Shown one piece after another: positions 31,003 through 40,992 of a DNA stretch of 64,000 nucleotides. The position numbers and the translations under genes were made by a program. Source of the stretch: Nannochloropsis salina CCMP1776 (taxonomy: Eukaryota > Sar > Eustigmatophyceae > Eustigmatales > Monodopsidaceae); the NCBI GenBank assembly GCA_004565275.1, contig SDOX01000021.1:188560-252559 (forward strand). Direction: 5' to 3'. Position 1 is the stretch's first letter, and the number at the start of each line of letters is the position of its first letter. Under the pieces are notes generated by a model, which searched no databases, had not been told where the DNA came from, and saw nothing but the letters and a program-made list of their open reading frames with translations.

Positions 31003-31789
31003 TTAATAGCCGTCGCCGCCCTGTGGTATTTGAAAAATTAAGGTCGTCGTGAGAGATTGAGACATCAAGAGTGCCTCTTGCCTTCGAATGTGCACACACG
31101 GCGGACACGAGTATGGGTCGCCCTGACCTACGAACGACATCACCCATGCACCCGCTTATCTCCCCCACGTCCACCTGTTCGCCTCTCCCCCGCCCACGTA
31201 CCCCAAACATATCCATAGCTCCGCCCAAGTCTGCCTCCTCTTCCTTCTCCTCCTTCTTCTCCTTCTTGGCACCGGCGTCAGCGGCCGGGGCAGCGTCCTG
31301 AGCGGGCGCCGCACCAGCCCCACCCCCTCCCCCACCGCCCACACTGGTGATCAGATCCTCCATTTTGCCCCCCAGGAACTTGGAGAAAATCATGGGCCAG
31401 TAAGGCTCTACTTCATTCCCGGTTGCCGCGATGAAAGCACTGAGTTGCTCGGAGGAGACTTCAGACTGGTATCGAGGAGGCAGGAGGGAGGCATACGGGA
31501 TAAGGCGTGGGTAGGGAAGTGACGAGATTTATGAAAATAAAATGAAAAACACGCCTTCTGAGTGGATTGTCCATGAGAAGAGAACATATCATCAGGCGCC
31601 AGCTTCCGCACAGAAGGGTATTCCTACACGCGTCACGCCAGGACAGAGCCACCGGTAAACTGCCTTGCCCATGTCAAAGACGAAGCCTTCCCGAGCATGT
31701 ATATGTGCACTTACATCGCCATCGTAGAGAGCCAGGGCTGCGTAAGAAGTGACAAGCTCGTCCTTCTGTTCCTTCGTCAGGTTAGACAT
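31003..31789 (-). CDS. 60S acidic ribosomal protein P1
   Basis: Three exons: 31789-31715 (MSNLTKEQKDELVTSYAALA), 31465-31202 and a tiny last exon 31020-31003, giving 118 residues. Exon 2 reads SEVSSEQLSAFIAATGNEVE then PYWPMIFSKFLGG, the P1 dimer-forming N-domain, then a Gly/Ala hinge, a Lys/Glu-rich stretch and MDMFG. The last exon is only 18 bases and encodes GGDGY plus stop, restoring the short acidic-aromatic tail (MFGGGDGY) that binds elongation factors. Without that splice the frame would run on for 69 residues of unrelated sequence. P1 pairs with P2 on P0 to form the ribosomal stalk. P1 rather than P2 is indicated by the length before the hinge and by NEVEPYWP. Confidence 0.93.
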
Positions 31790-32660
31790 GTTGTATGGCG
31801 GAGTGATGGAATAGGCTTGGAGACTGCTTAGTGGTGGCCGTGAATCACGTTTAAGCCGGAAAAAGGCAGAAACACGCGCGCTGGACACAGAAGATAAGAA
31901 AGGGCCTATGTAAATATGAAAGAGAGAGAGAATTAGGTCAACTTGTGCGCATTGTAGGCGGGGCGGGGTAGGGAAAAGAATCGAGGCGATCGAACGTGCG
32001 GCGGCAGCATGGATGGCAGAAAACCAGGACGAAAAATTCCCTCACTAGACCCCTAATGGCATTCTCCACGTGCCCGACAATCGCACCAACAATCGTCGTC
32101 CCCACACCATTGAAAACGCTGGCAAAGAAACAGTGGACAGACCGAGGGAACGCCGCAAATGAAAGACGTTGTTGGCCATCAACGCTCTTGCCCTCCGTGT
32201 CTAAAGCCTTCTCTATCACACCCTGTGCTCGCGCGACAAACAATCCCGCAAAAGCACGCCAGACCGGCGGCCACGGCCATGATAGCAAGCGTACGCGACG
32301 CACATGGCGTCTTATTCCTATTTTTCTTGCCCACACACACGTGTGTACCTATTTGAGGACGGTCTGACGGCACATTTGTGGACGTAAAGGGTGGATCTCA
32401 CGAGTAGCCTCACTACTAGTAGCGTGTTGCTACCCCCTCGGCGTCTGGCTTGTCGATAGGCCTCGAACGCACCCTCAAATTCACCTGAACACTCACTAAC
32501 TCGCAAGAAACGATTGTTTGACATGTTACAAACGTACGGTGTGAGGGTTTTTTAACCGCACAAGGAGAGTGAGAAAGCAAGGAGGTCGAATGGGCCGACA
32601 GGGCGCATAATCTAATCCCATGATTGCACTCACTTTTTAGGCAGCCATCCGCCATGAAAG
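31790..32660. other. Divergent intergenic region with a possible small gene
   Basis: About 870 bases between P1 and the ClC gene, which diverge, so both promoters lie here. It also contains a low-confidence minus-strand coding stretch, 31938-32336. Confidence 0.4.
31938..32336 (-). CDS. Possible small hydrophobic membrane protein
   Basis: Open frame of 132 codons. The middle reads HCFFASVFNGVGTTIVGAIV then HVENAIRGL, a Gly/Ala/Val-rich helix pattern like short stress-induced membrane proteins, and is followed by a candidate donor at 32045-32044 (GTGAGG in sense). If spliced, the real protein would be shorter with other exons. There is no firm start and the upstream part looks non-coding. It could be chance. 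Confidence 0.25.
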   Translation of the reverse strand: MWARKIGIRRHVRRVRLLSWPWPPVWRAFAGLFVARAQGVIEKALDTEGKSVDGQQRLSFAAFPRSVHCFFASVFNGVGTTIVGAIVGHVENAIRGLVREFFVLVFCHPCCRRTFDRLDSFPYPAPPTMRTS

Positions 32661-35477
32661 ATGGCAGGACTACCATCGGGACATAATCAAGAGGTCGCCG
32701 GGCTTACCATGGCATTCAGCAGAAAACAGCGCCCGCGGATAAGATTATCCTTTCCCGGATTGTGCCCCTCACCTTCCCTCCCCTCTCCGACCGCCCGCAC
32801 TCTCTCCTTGCTTCCCTTTGGCCGTTGTATAATCACCACATTCATCATCTTGTTTTTCTCCTCGTTGTCTGCTGCATTTCACCTCTCTTCGCCGCCACTC
32901 TCCTTGCGGCATCACCTCGGTCTACCTCCATTCTCCTTCTCTCCTTCCCTTTACATCACTGGATGCCCTCGCCCTTCTCCTTCCGCCCACAAGCCCCGCC
33001 GTTACCTTCTCACGCGCACTGCCCTCAGTCCTGATCACCCTCCCCGTACCTCCTCCTCCTCTCCTCCTCCTTCCTTCCCCATCACCAAGCTCACTCGCCT
33101 CGTCGAAAAGCTCGAAGAGGCCGACATCGGTCTCGTCCCCACCACCGCATTTCTGATGCAGGCCGCCCTCATTGGACTGGCCACGGGCCTGAGCATTATC
33201 ACGTTCAAGACCCTCATCAGCGTGATGGAAACGTACACCTATGGAAATTTCCTGACCTCTGCCCTGAATGCCTTTGGCTCGGGGAAACCGCTGTCCTTGG
33301 CCATGGCCGCCATTCCCGCCCTGGGTGGGGTTTGCGTGGGTGTGATTCGGGAAGCCGCGCGTGAGTTCCCACCAGGCTTGAGCGGCCAAGCCGAGGAGGT
33401 GGATAAACAGAAGCCCTTGGACGTGAAACGGGCCGTCCTGAAGTCCTTGGCGGCCGTGGCGACCCTGGGGACCGGGTGCTCCCTCGGGCCCGAAGGTCCC
33501 GCCGTGGAACTCGGCGTGGTGGCCTCCCGACTGGTCACGCTCAAGGCGAGCCTGGAGCAACGGAAGCAGTTGCTCTTGGCCGGGGCCGCCGCGGGGGTGG
33601 CGGCGGGCTTCAATGCCCCTATTGCCGGGGTTTTCTTTGCCTTGGAAATTGCCTCTGCCCAAGGTGGAGGGGAGGGTGGGGGGCCCGGGACGGGGGGGGG
33701 CGCGCTGCAAAAATCCACCTTGGCTTCCATCCTCTTGGCTGCGGTCGTCTCCGCCCTGGTGGCCCGGGTGGGATTGAAAGAAGAGCTGGCATTGCGCCCC
33801 GCGCCTTACCTCCTCTCTAGCCCCTTGGTGGAGCTCCCTGGATACCTCGGCCTGGGGGTCTTGTCCGGCCTGGTCGCCCTCTCCTTCCGGTACCTGTGCG
33901 GGGAAGCCGAACATTTCTTCACGGGCACCACGCGTTGGCCCGCCTGGAACTTTATGGGCCGTGTCCCTCGGGCCTTCAAACCGATGTTGGGAGGGGCGCT
34001 CTGCGGGCTGACGGGCATCCTCTTCCCGCAGATATTGTTCTTCGGATACGAAACATTGGACGGCCTTATTGCCAACCAATCTTACCCCGCACTCTTGCTT
34101 TTGGGCCTTCTGGCCTTGAAAGCGGGCATGACCGCCCTCTGCCTGGCCTCCGGGCTGGTGGGGGGGCTCTTTGCGCCCTCCCTCTTCTTGGGGGCCACGG
34201 CCGGCGCGGCCTACCAGAAACTTTTGAACCTCTTCCTCCAAGCCTCAGGGTTGGCGGCGACGGTGATCCCCATCGCCGGACCCCCGGCCTATGCGATGGT
34301 AGGGGCAGCCTCGGTGCTGGCGAGTATGTTCCGTGCGCCTCTGACCGGTTCCTTGCTCCTCTTCGAATTGACTCGGGATTACGACATCCTGCTCCCCCTG
34401 ATGGCCTCTGCGGGCATGGGCTCCCTCCTGGTTGAGCTGGTGGAGCGGAAGCGCAAGGTGGACGAGGTGTCGGCACGGAAAGGAGGGAGGGAGGAAGGCG
34501 GGGAGGGAGGGAGGGAGGGAGGGAGGGAGGGGGGATGGGGGGACCGGGAGCGGGGAAGGGAGTGGCAGGGCAGCCTACCGGGGGAAGGAGGGTGGGAGGG
34601 AGGGCAAGGCTTGGAGGAAGGAGTTGTTTTGGCCGGCGTGGCCATGGCGGGGGGAGGGAGGGCGGAGCAATACATATACACATTGGAGACCCAAGATGTC
34701 TTGGCAGCTCCCCCGATAATATTGGGGCCCGAAACCGGATTGGAGGACACCGTTTTACGGCTGTGCGCCGCCAAGGCCGAGGTGGTGGTGGTGACAGAGG
34801 GCGGGGAAAAGGGGGGGGATGAAGGAAGCCTGGTGGGGCTGGCGGTGTTGAGAGACCTGGTGAGTGCCTTAGAGCTGTGGTGCGACGACCGACGGGCAGA
34901 AGCCTCCGCCCCCGTCCCTGGCTCCCTACCTCCGGGTCGGTTTCCACCTCTGTCTGAGCAGGGTGGGTTCCCCGGCAAGACGACTGGCAGGAGCGGTTTG
35001 CCTTCGTGGAGTGTGGACAAAGAGATGCCTGCGCCCGACAAGGAAGGAAAAACCGACCCGGAGGTAGCAACCACCAGCTTGACACAGGCCGTGGGCACGG
35101 CCAGCGTCGTCCAACGCGCACTTGCCTTGGCGGCGGTAATCCGGGAGATGGAGTGGTCGACAGGATTGAGACTCCGAGACGTGGTTCCCGCTATCAAAGA
35201 GACGGAAATTTTGCGGTTTGGGGATGAGGCTTTCCGGGCACGGGACTTGCTTACCACGCGCGGGCTGGGGGTGGTCCCAGTGGTGCGTGAGAGGGTGGCC
35301 GGGGGGGATGGCGGGGGGAAGGGCGGGGTAGAGGTCATGGGGGTTGTGGACCTGGTGAGCATCAGGGCCGCCGTCGCGAGGAAAGAAGCTGTGGAGATGG
35401 TGTCACGGAGCCTTTTGGACGGAGCCCCGCATGTCTCCCCTTCAACGATGGGGAGGGAGGGAGGGGATTCTCCGTGA
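32661..35477 (+). CDS. ClC-family chloride channel or H+/Cl- exchanger, plastid-type
   Basis: Single long exon of 938 residues. The N-terminal leader holds a hydrophobic core ending SLSAAFHLSS, an AF-type signal for secondary plastids, then Ser/Pro-rich transit-like sequence. The ClC core (33130-34440) has GTGCSLGPEGPAVELG, the GxEGP filter with the gating Glu, then AGAAAGVAAGFNAPIAGVFF and FALEIASA, where a Glu sits at the usual helix, LVGGLFAPSLFLGA (GxFxP filter), and AYAMVGAASVLASMFRAPLT. Cytoplasmic CBS-like sequence follows (ETQDVLAAPPIILGPETGLE...VLRDLVSAL and LGVVPVVRE...VMGVVDLVSI). Two GGGA-derived inserts (REGG repeats, 34480-34620) lie between the last membrane helix and CBS1. The closest well-known relatives are probably the CLC-e/f types of plant thylakoid and envelope, but transport mode cannot be settled. 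ATG 32709 is an alternative start. Confidence 0.92.
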   Translation: MAGLPSGHNQEVAGLTMAFSRKQRPRIRLSFPGLCPSPSLPSPTARTLSLLPFGRCIITTFIILFFSSLSAAFHLSSPPLSLRHHLGLPPFSFSPSLYITGCPRPSPSAHKPRRYLLTRTALSPDHPPRTSSSSPPPSFPITKLTRLVEKLEEADIGLVPTTAFLMQAALIGLATGLSIITFKTLISVMETYTYGNFLTSALNAFGSGKPLSLAMAAIPALGGVCVGVIREAAREFPPGLSGQAEEVDKQKPLDVKRAVLKSLAAVATLGTGCSLGPEGPAVELGVVASRLVTLKASLEQRKQLLLAGAAAGVAAGFNAPIAGVFFALEIASAQGGGEGGGPGTGGGALQKSTLASILLAAVVSALVARVGLKEELALRPAPYLLSSPLVELPGYLGLGVLSGLVALSFRYLCGEAEHFFTGTTRWPAWNFMGRVPRAFKPMLGGALCGLTGILFPQILFFGYETLDGLIANQSYPALLLLGLLALKAGMTALCLASGLVGGLFAPSLFLGATAGAAYQKLLNLFLQASGLAATVIPIAGPPAYAMVGAASVLASMFRAPLTGSLLLFELTRDYDILLPLMASAGMGSLLVELVERKRKVDEVSARKGGREEGGEGGREGGREGGWGDRERGREWQGSLPGEGGWEGGQGLEEGVVLAGVAMAGGGRAEQYIYTLETQDVLAAPPIILGPETGLEDTVLRLCAAKAEVVVVTEGGEKGGDEGSLVGLAVLRDLVSALELWCDDRRAEASAPVPGSLPPGRFPPLSEQGGFPGKTTGRSGLPSWSVDKEMPAPDKEGKTDPEVATTSLTQAVGTASVVQRALALAAVIREMEWSTGLRLRDVVPAIKETEILRFGDEAFRARDLLTTRGLGVVPVVRERVAGGDGGGKGGVEVMGVVDLVSIRAAVARKEAVEMVSRSLLDGAPHVSPSTMGREGGDSP
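34483..34535 (+). repeat. In-frame GGGA tract in the ClC exon
   Basis: Near-pure GGGAGGGA repeat translated as REGG units. It is inserted between the transmembrane core and the first CBS domain, where extra length is tolerated. Confidence 0.85.
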
Positions 35478-35765
35478 GGAAAGCGGGGCATGAGGCTGCT
35501 GTGTGACGCGATTTGGTGTCTTGAGTAGAGGACAATGGAGGAGGATACAGGCGGAGGGTGGGAGAAGAAAGGGAGGAGGGGAGAAACGTGCTTCTGAGAA
35601 CGAAGCAATCGGACCGGCTGAGACAGTAACTTGCCAACCAATAAAAACAAAACATGCCGCAGTACCATGCACGTCGCAGCACCGTGCGCAGTAAGCGCTG
35701 ACATCGATGTCGACTTGGACTTTGCACACTCATACCATATGCCTTCTCAGCCCCCCTCCCCCCCC

Positions 35766-36572
35766 TCAAGCCGCTGGCTGGCTCCCTTCTTCCACCCCCC
35801 GCCTCCCCTCCTCCGTCTCCCCAACGCTGTCTCTCTCCGCCATGGCCTTCTTTCGTCGGGCCTCGCGGCGAGCGATGTCTTCCTTGCTTCGATTTGCCGT
35901 CCCCCACGCCAACATCACCACGCGTGCCACCTGGTTCGCGATCGACTTGGTCAGCAGGGCCTGGCCCTTGGGAAGGGCATCCAAGGCCCGGTCAGAATTT
36001 TCCAATATGTATCCGGGCATTTCCACTCCTTCGCCCAGGAGGAAAGCCAGGGCATCGCGGCTGAAATGGTTACAATTATGCGTGAAAACTTTGTAGGTGT
36101 CAATATTGAACCGAGAACTCAGTTCTTCCTCCAAAAAAACTTCAAACGCCTTATGTTCCACGGCCGTCTGCCCCAGCTCGTACGTGGCGTGAGGAGACAT
36201 CCCGAATGCCGTCTCCGTGTCGCCCAAGTCTTTACTTTCTATGCGGGTAGAAAACCAATACTCTTTCCCAAACACACCGATCCCCACGTGCCAAATAGCC
36301 GGCATTTCCTTCCGGAGCAATGCAGACATCATTGGTGTATATTTACCACCAATGTCATATACTCGTAGCTCAACTTTGTTGTGCTGAAAAGCCCCTTGCT
36401 CTGGGCAGGAATCATCTTGTGAGGCAGAAGAGGAGGAGAAGGTAACAAGGGCCGAGGTCGGGGATGTCGCGGTAGCAGAGAAAGGTATTGGTGGCAGAAA
36501 GGCTGCTATGGGTTTATTTATTATAAGCAAGACAAAGGACGAAAGACCGCAGAGCTTGAGGGACGGCAGCAT
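35766..36572 (-). CDS. PPPDE/DeSI-type cysteine isopeptidase, signal-bearing
   Basis: Single exon, 268 residues. The core (residues about 65-190) reads VELRVYDIGGKY then IWHVGIGVFGKEYWFS, with the catalytic His, and FTHNCNHFSRDALAFLLG, with the catalytic Cys. This is the permuted papain-like PPPDE fold of DeSI-1/DeSI-2, which removes SUMO or ubiquitin from proteins. The N-terminal 35 residues are hydrophobic (LKLCGLSSFVLLIINKPIAAF), ending in IAAFLPP, an AF-type motif that suggests plastid or secretory import. This is unlike the cytosolic DeSI of animals. The C-terminus is basic helical (RREARRKKAMAERD). It converges with the ClC gene, stops 288 bases apart. Confidence 0.9.
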   Translation of the reverse strand: MLPSLKLCGLSSFVLLIINKPIAAFLPPIPFSATATSPTSALVTFSSSSASQDDSCPEQGAFQHNKVELRVYDIGGKYTPMMSALLRKEMPAIWHVGIGVFGKEYWFSTRIESKDLGDTETAFGMSPHATYELGQTAVEHKAFEVFLEEELSSRFNIDTYKVFTHNCNHFSRDALAFLLGEGVEMPGYILENSDRALDALPKGQALLTKSIANQVARVVMLAWGTANRSKEDIARREARRKKAMAERDSVGETEEGRRGVEEGSQPAA

Positions 36573-37079
36573 GGATCTGGCCTGTATTTAAGGGATAGAG
36601 GAGTTAGGGTTGAAGACCCCGACTTATGACCACGTCGAGTCACATTGTAGCCAAAGCATGAAAGCTCCTTGCACAGAGTATTTTGCCGCACCACCAGGCA
36701 TCCTCCGAACCGGTCCGGTAGCATTTTTTCGCGGCAATCCCCGGCGGCCCGTGGACGCATAAAAAGAGTTGAAGGTCAGCTTACTTGCAGATCTTTTTCC
36801 ACTTGTTCCACGCGACGGGTTAAGTCGCTGAATTAACCCGACCTGCCCCACGGCCTGCGTGTCCCATTGACAAGGAAAGGACAGGAGGGACATAAATAAA
36901 AGGGGTAATGAGGTCAGGAGCGGCGTGGGGACATTTCCAAGTGACCTGGTTGAGGCCATTCCATTATTTTTTCTTCCTTTGCCCTTTTCCCAGCAAGTTA
37001 GCCTCCCCTGTCCTCATCTGTTATAACGTTCACTTGATCGCATCCATGTATAAATGCAGGAGCAGAGCACGGCAAGGTA
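36573..37079. other. Divergent intergenic region
   Basis: About 500 bases between the divergent starts of the DeSI gene and the orphan membrane protein. No gene seen; it should hold both promoters. Confidence 0.4.
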
Positions 37080-38324
37080 ATGACACGCCAAGGCTGGTTA
37101 GTTCTTGGCGTGGCTGCACACTTCACCATCGTCCTTCAAGCCTTTCACGTCCGACTTCTCCCAAAGCACGCCCTTCCGGCATTAGCCAGGCGCTCCCCCG
37201 TTTCCAGCTTGATCTTCGGCCCCCCCTCCAGTCATGGCCTGCACCACTCAAGAATAAGGAGCTCAGGGTTCGCTACGTACAACTCGCCCGACGATGGGAC
37301 CAGCAGCGGGCAAAGTGTGGTGGTGGAGGAGGTTGAGAAGGGGGAGACGGATCTCGAATTGAACGATACCGCAGTGCTCACGGCTTCTGTCGGCAGCCCC
37401 GCCACGGAGACGGCCAATGCCATATTTCAACTGTGGAAGCGTCGGTTGTGGACGAAAGCTGACTATTTGCACTCCCATGCCGTATCGGGCGCGGCCTTCA
37501 TGGTCCTAGGCGCCCTGTACGTTTTGTTTTTCGTGGGCGACCAAGTCTTCGGGGGGAGCGCCCTAGCCCAGGCCGAGCGCGGGGTGGTAGGATGGGTGCC
37601 CCTCGCCATCATGTGGACCGGCGTCGTGAATTGTATCAGCTGTCTGCCCATGTCCAAGTTCCGCGCGGGACCCCAGGGGGGCTACGACACCAAGGGCGCC
37701 GGTTTCAAAGGCTTGGGGATCGGCATGACCATGCTTGGCATATGGACCGCCTACTTCTTCTCCGGGCATTATCCGAGCTGGATGGCGCCGGTAGACCCGC
37801 TATTGGCCCTGGGCTTTCTGGCGGTGATTGTGCATGGCATTGTCAATTCCGAGGTGGCCTTAGCCAAGGAACTGGAAGAGAAGGCTCCCGCCATGTCCCC
37901 TGAAGGCGTGTGGAGCTCTACCCCGTCCTCCCCTGCGTCCTCCCCGGACGCCTCCCTGACAGAGCGGGAGACCCGCACCGAAATCGTGCTGAACCACCGC
38001 GTCGCGTCGTACCCTAACCTCCTCCACCTCCCAGTCCTCTACAACGTCATCCTCGGTGGCCAGCCCTGGCTCCAGCAGGTGGTCGCCAAATTCCCCCTGG
38101 AGCCCACCCTCCTCTTCCACGCCTCGTTTGGGATCGCGGTGGCAAACAGCATCGTCTTTCTGGGGGCGACTTTGAAGGACCGTAAGCTCATGACGTTGCG
38201 GCAGTGGTTGTTGCTCCAAGTGGTGGTGCTGACCCCCTTCGTCACGACCGTCGTGGACGTGTGGAGCTTGGGAAGGGAAGTGAGCATCAACCCCTTGGAG
38301 GTCTACGCGGGTTTGATGGGTTGA
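37080..38324 (+). CDS. Orphan multi-pass membrane protein with plastid-type leader
   Basis: Single exon of 414 residues, not recognised. The N-terminus (MTRQGWLVLGVAAHFTIVLQ then AFHVRLL) is a signal peptide ending in an AF motif, then an Arg/Ser-rich transit-like stretch of about 60 residues. About seven hydrophobic helices follow, including GAAFMVLGALYVLFFVG, GWVPLAIMWTGVVNCIS, GLGIGMTMLGIWTAYFF, LLALGFLAVIVHGIV, TLLFHASFGIAVANSIVFLG and LLLQVVVLTPFVTTVVD. No catalytic motif is evident. A Ser/Pro-rich loop (37900-37960) splits the helices into two groups. A thylakoid or envelope protein limited to algae with red-type secondary plastids is a guess from the leader and lack of recognisable family. 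Confidence 0.85.
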   Translation: MTRQGWLVLGVAAHFTIVLQAFHVRLLPKHALPALARRSPVSSLIFGPPSSHGLHHSRIRSSGFATYNSPDDGTSSGQSVVVEEVEKGETDLELNDTAVLTASVGSPATETANAIFQLWKRRLWTKADYLHSHAVSGAAFMVLGALYVLFFVGDQVFGGSALAQAERGVVGWVPLAIMWTGVVNCISCLPMSKFRAGPQGGYDTKGAGFKGLGIGMTMLGIWTAYFFSGHYPSWMAPVDPLLALGFLAVIVHGIVNSEVALAKELEEKAPAMSPEGVWSSTPSSPASSPDASLTERETRTEIVLNHRVASYPNLLHLPVLYNVILGGQPWLQQVVAKFPLEPTLLFHASFGIAVANSIVFLGATLKDRKLMTLRQWLLLQVVVLTPFVTTVVDVWSLGREVSINPLEVYAGLMG

Positions 38325-39023
38325 GGTGGGGGAGGGAAGGGGGGGCGAATGACTGGTGCATGTACAGAGGCAAGGTGCCGCTCTTCGGGAGGCTTTTAAC
38401 CGCATTGCTTTGGTGGGTAGACATTCATTACAGTAGGACAAGGCACTCTTAGACATTCATTACAGTAGGACAAGGCACTCTAAGCAAAGAAGAACGGGGA
38501 TTGGTCGCAGACACACTCGTGTCGGCCGTGCTATGCCTTAAGGGGGCCCAGGCCCGTTTTTCCTTTGGCAACTCTCCTTCTCGTCGTCCCCTCGCACTGG
38601 CCCCATTCAGGAGGCGATACAACAACGCAAGCACACGCGTGGTCTAGGCAAGGGCACGTCCTGGCTTGGTTATGCGAGAGGACGTCTGTAATGCACGCCG
38701 TCAGGAAGACTCTCCCAAATAAACGTTCCCTTTCGCATGGTTTTCTCGAAGCAAAATACCGAATGATTCTTTCTCCGCTTTGGCATGCACACGCCCCCAC
38801 CCCCCTCTACTTATGATGCCCGACAGGGCCGCACCCCTCGCTTCCTCTTTCCGTGTCGATACTCCCTCATACACTGGAAGGGCCGTCTCACTTAAAAAAC
38901 TCCCCGTTGGCAACGCGACTCTGCGACGCCGTGGCTGCACAAGACTCATGCACCGCGCGACTCATGCATCCAGAACGCTCTTATACATGCTATACATGAC
39001 AATCACTCCGTAGTCAGGGACGC
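38325..39023. other. Convergent intergenic region
   Basis: About 700 bases between two facing stops, with the exact-looking 32-bp tandem duplication at 38419-38482. No supported gene. Confidence 0.4.
38419..38482 (+). repeat. 32-bp near-perfect tandem duplication
   Basis: agacattcattacagtagga begins each copy. Copies span 38419-38450 and 38451-38482 and differ only at the last base. This suggests recent slippage or an assembly duplicate. Confidence 0.92.
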
Positions 39024-40086
39024 TCATTCCTCCTCTTCCGTGTCAAAATGCTGCGACTGCATCTGTTGGTGCATCATCTGCTGCCGGGGGGTCATTGGCC
39101 CGGCGAAGCTTTTGGGCGTCATCGGGTGCATCCCGCTCCGTGGGGTCATGGGCTGCGAGTAGTTCTCGTCCGTGTACATGCCCTGCTGGATGGGGGTCTC
39201 GTCCGGGCGGAAAATGACCAGGATCAAGGTGAGGATGATGTGGAGGACGGTCGCGACGATGTGCGTGGCAAAGCCCCAGGAGAAACGGAGCTGGGCGCTT
39301 TGACCGACAGGAATGTTTCGGAGCAAAAGAATTCGCAGGTTGCGGAAGACACCGCCAGCAGTCCCCAGGCCCAGAATGAGGAAAAGGGCGCTCCATAAGT
39401 GCTGTTGCCACATGACGGACCAGGCACGTTTTCCCGACGGCAGCTGTGGGGGGGAGGGGATATACGAAGCTTTTGAGTACGTGTAGTGGTGTCGACAGCC
39501 TGAGCTTTCTTAGCAAGGGAGGAACTTTTTACGTCTGTCATTCTGGAGTAGGAGGTTCAAGCTTACCAGGGCCCGTTTGTCGGACATGATGTGCAGCACG
39601 TAGCCAAAGCAGGCAGTGACGAGCGCCATGATCAAAAACGCCTCGACGAACCATACCGCGGCGCACATCCCATTGGCAGCCGCGAAGACACGGTCTCCGA
39701 AAAGCGTGCTGGTGGCGCACGTCTGGTATACCGAGTAGTAGGTGATTTGAGACTGCTGAGAGGGAAACGTCAGGTTTGTCCTGAAGCTGAAGTAGTCTGG
39801 GAAAGAGGGAAAGGGGCGAAGGGGGTCAGGGGGAAGAGCAGAGAGAAGGAGGGACGTGAGCTTTAGTGTACATGATCCAGTCCCAAGCACAAAGAAGAAG
39901 CGGTGTAAGCTCCTCCCGAGCCCATGACCCGATCCCATGGCACATTGGGCGCGGGAATGCTCCTTTTGGGGACCCTGTCTGCTTGCTGCCGGCCCATCCG
40001 CTTAAGAACTTACATGTTGAGATCGCGGTGACGGCCGTGAAAAAGAGGGCAAGAGCCTCTAGAACCATGACTGACAAGGAAAGCAT
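39024..40086 (-). CDS. Four-helix membrane protein, tetraspan-like
   Basis: Three exons: 40086-40014, 39796-39567 and 39443-39024, all joins in frame, 240 residues. Helices: MVLEALALFFTAVTAIST (split by intron 1); GMCAAVWFVEAFLIMALVTA then CFGYVL; WSALFLILGLGTAGGVF; and IVATVLHIILTLILVIFRPD. A loop with Cys and Thr/Ser residues (FRTNLTFPSQQSQITYYSVY) lies between helices 1 and 2 and carries an N-glycosylation-like NLT, so it may be luminal or outside. The C-terminal tail is Met/Gln/Pro-rich with three MTPR or MTPK repeats (YSQPMTPRSGMHPMTPKS, PMTPRQQMMHQQ), possible phosphorylation sites for proline-directed kinases, and ends in acidic residues. The four-helix topology recalls claudin/SUR7/tetraspanin-like proteins, but no family signature is seen. 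Function unknown. Confidence 0.85.
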
Positions 40087-40992
40087 TGTTGGAAAGGACG
40101 TCGACCTTTACAAAAGGGGAACGGCTATTGTATGGACATGTAATGTGAGATAGTTTCGATCAATTTGTGAGGCATGGGTACTGCGTGCTGTCTAATCAGT
40201 AGTATTTTTAGCATTAACACCTCTCACTGATGAAAGTCCACATGTAAGTATTAAGGAGGTTTTAAATTTCAAGCAGATCGGCAAAGCTCAGTGATGGCGG
40301 GATCGGAGTCAAGAACAGTTGGGTAGGAGGTCCGATCTCGCACAAAGGTGGACGAGCACCAAAAATGACATGCCTGTCCTTAGATTCGACACGCATCATG
40401 CACAGGTCGACACGAGAAAAAATGGGTAACACGGGAAAGGGACTTATAAAGACAAACAAGACGGCCAACGGGTTTTACAAATAGCAATGGCGTGCATGTA
40501 TTTTCCAATGGAGTAAGCGAGAAATCTATACCAGCTACGACTCATCAGGAAGGCAAACATGGATCACACGCCAAGGCACGGCTGCATAAACTCTGGGTCC
40601 CTGCAAGCCTACACCACCCTACCATACCAAATAGAATCATACGACACGCATGTGGCAAAATTCTACGTTTGTTCGTCTCCTTGCATGGCCTTTTTCCTGT
40701 CAACACCAGAAGAGAAGGACGTTTCCCAAAACTTCAACTTGCTTTTTCTTGGAGTCGCCCCCCCACATGGCCCTTGACTCGCTTTCCGATCGCTTTCCCG
40801 TCCTTATACCCCCCGCTTTTGAAAAAGAGTAGTGTTTTATGCACAGGGATAACGACAGGCGTCTACTATGCTTGGTACTATATCTTTCCTCGTTTTTTAC
40901 GGTCTCAACGCGTCCTTTGTCCGTACTAATACTTGTCCTTTACGCTCCGTCTCCTTCCCCTCCCATTTCGCCATCAAGACGTGAAAGACCCG
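40087..40992. other. Divergent intergenic region
   Basis: About 900 bases, AT-richer, between divergent genes. No conserved frame. It contains promoters for both. Confidence 0.4.
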
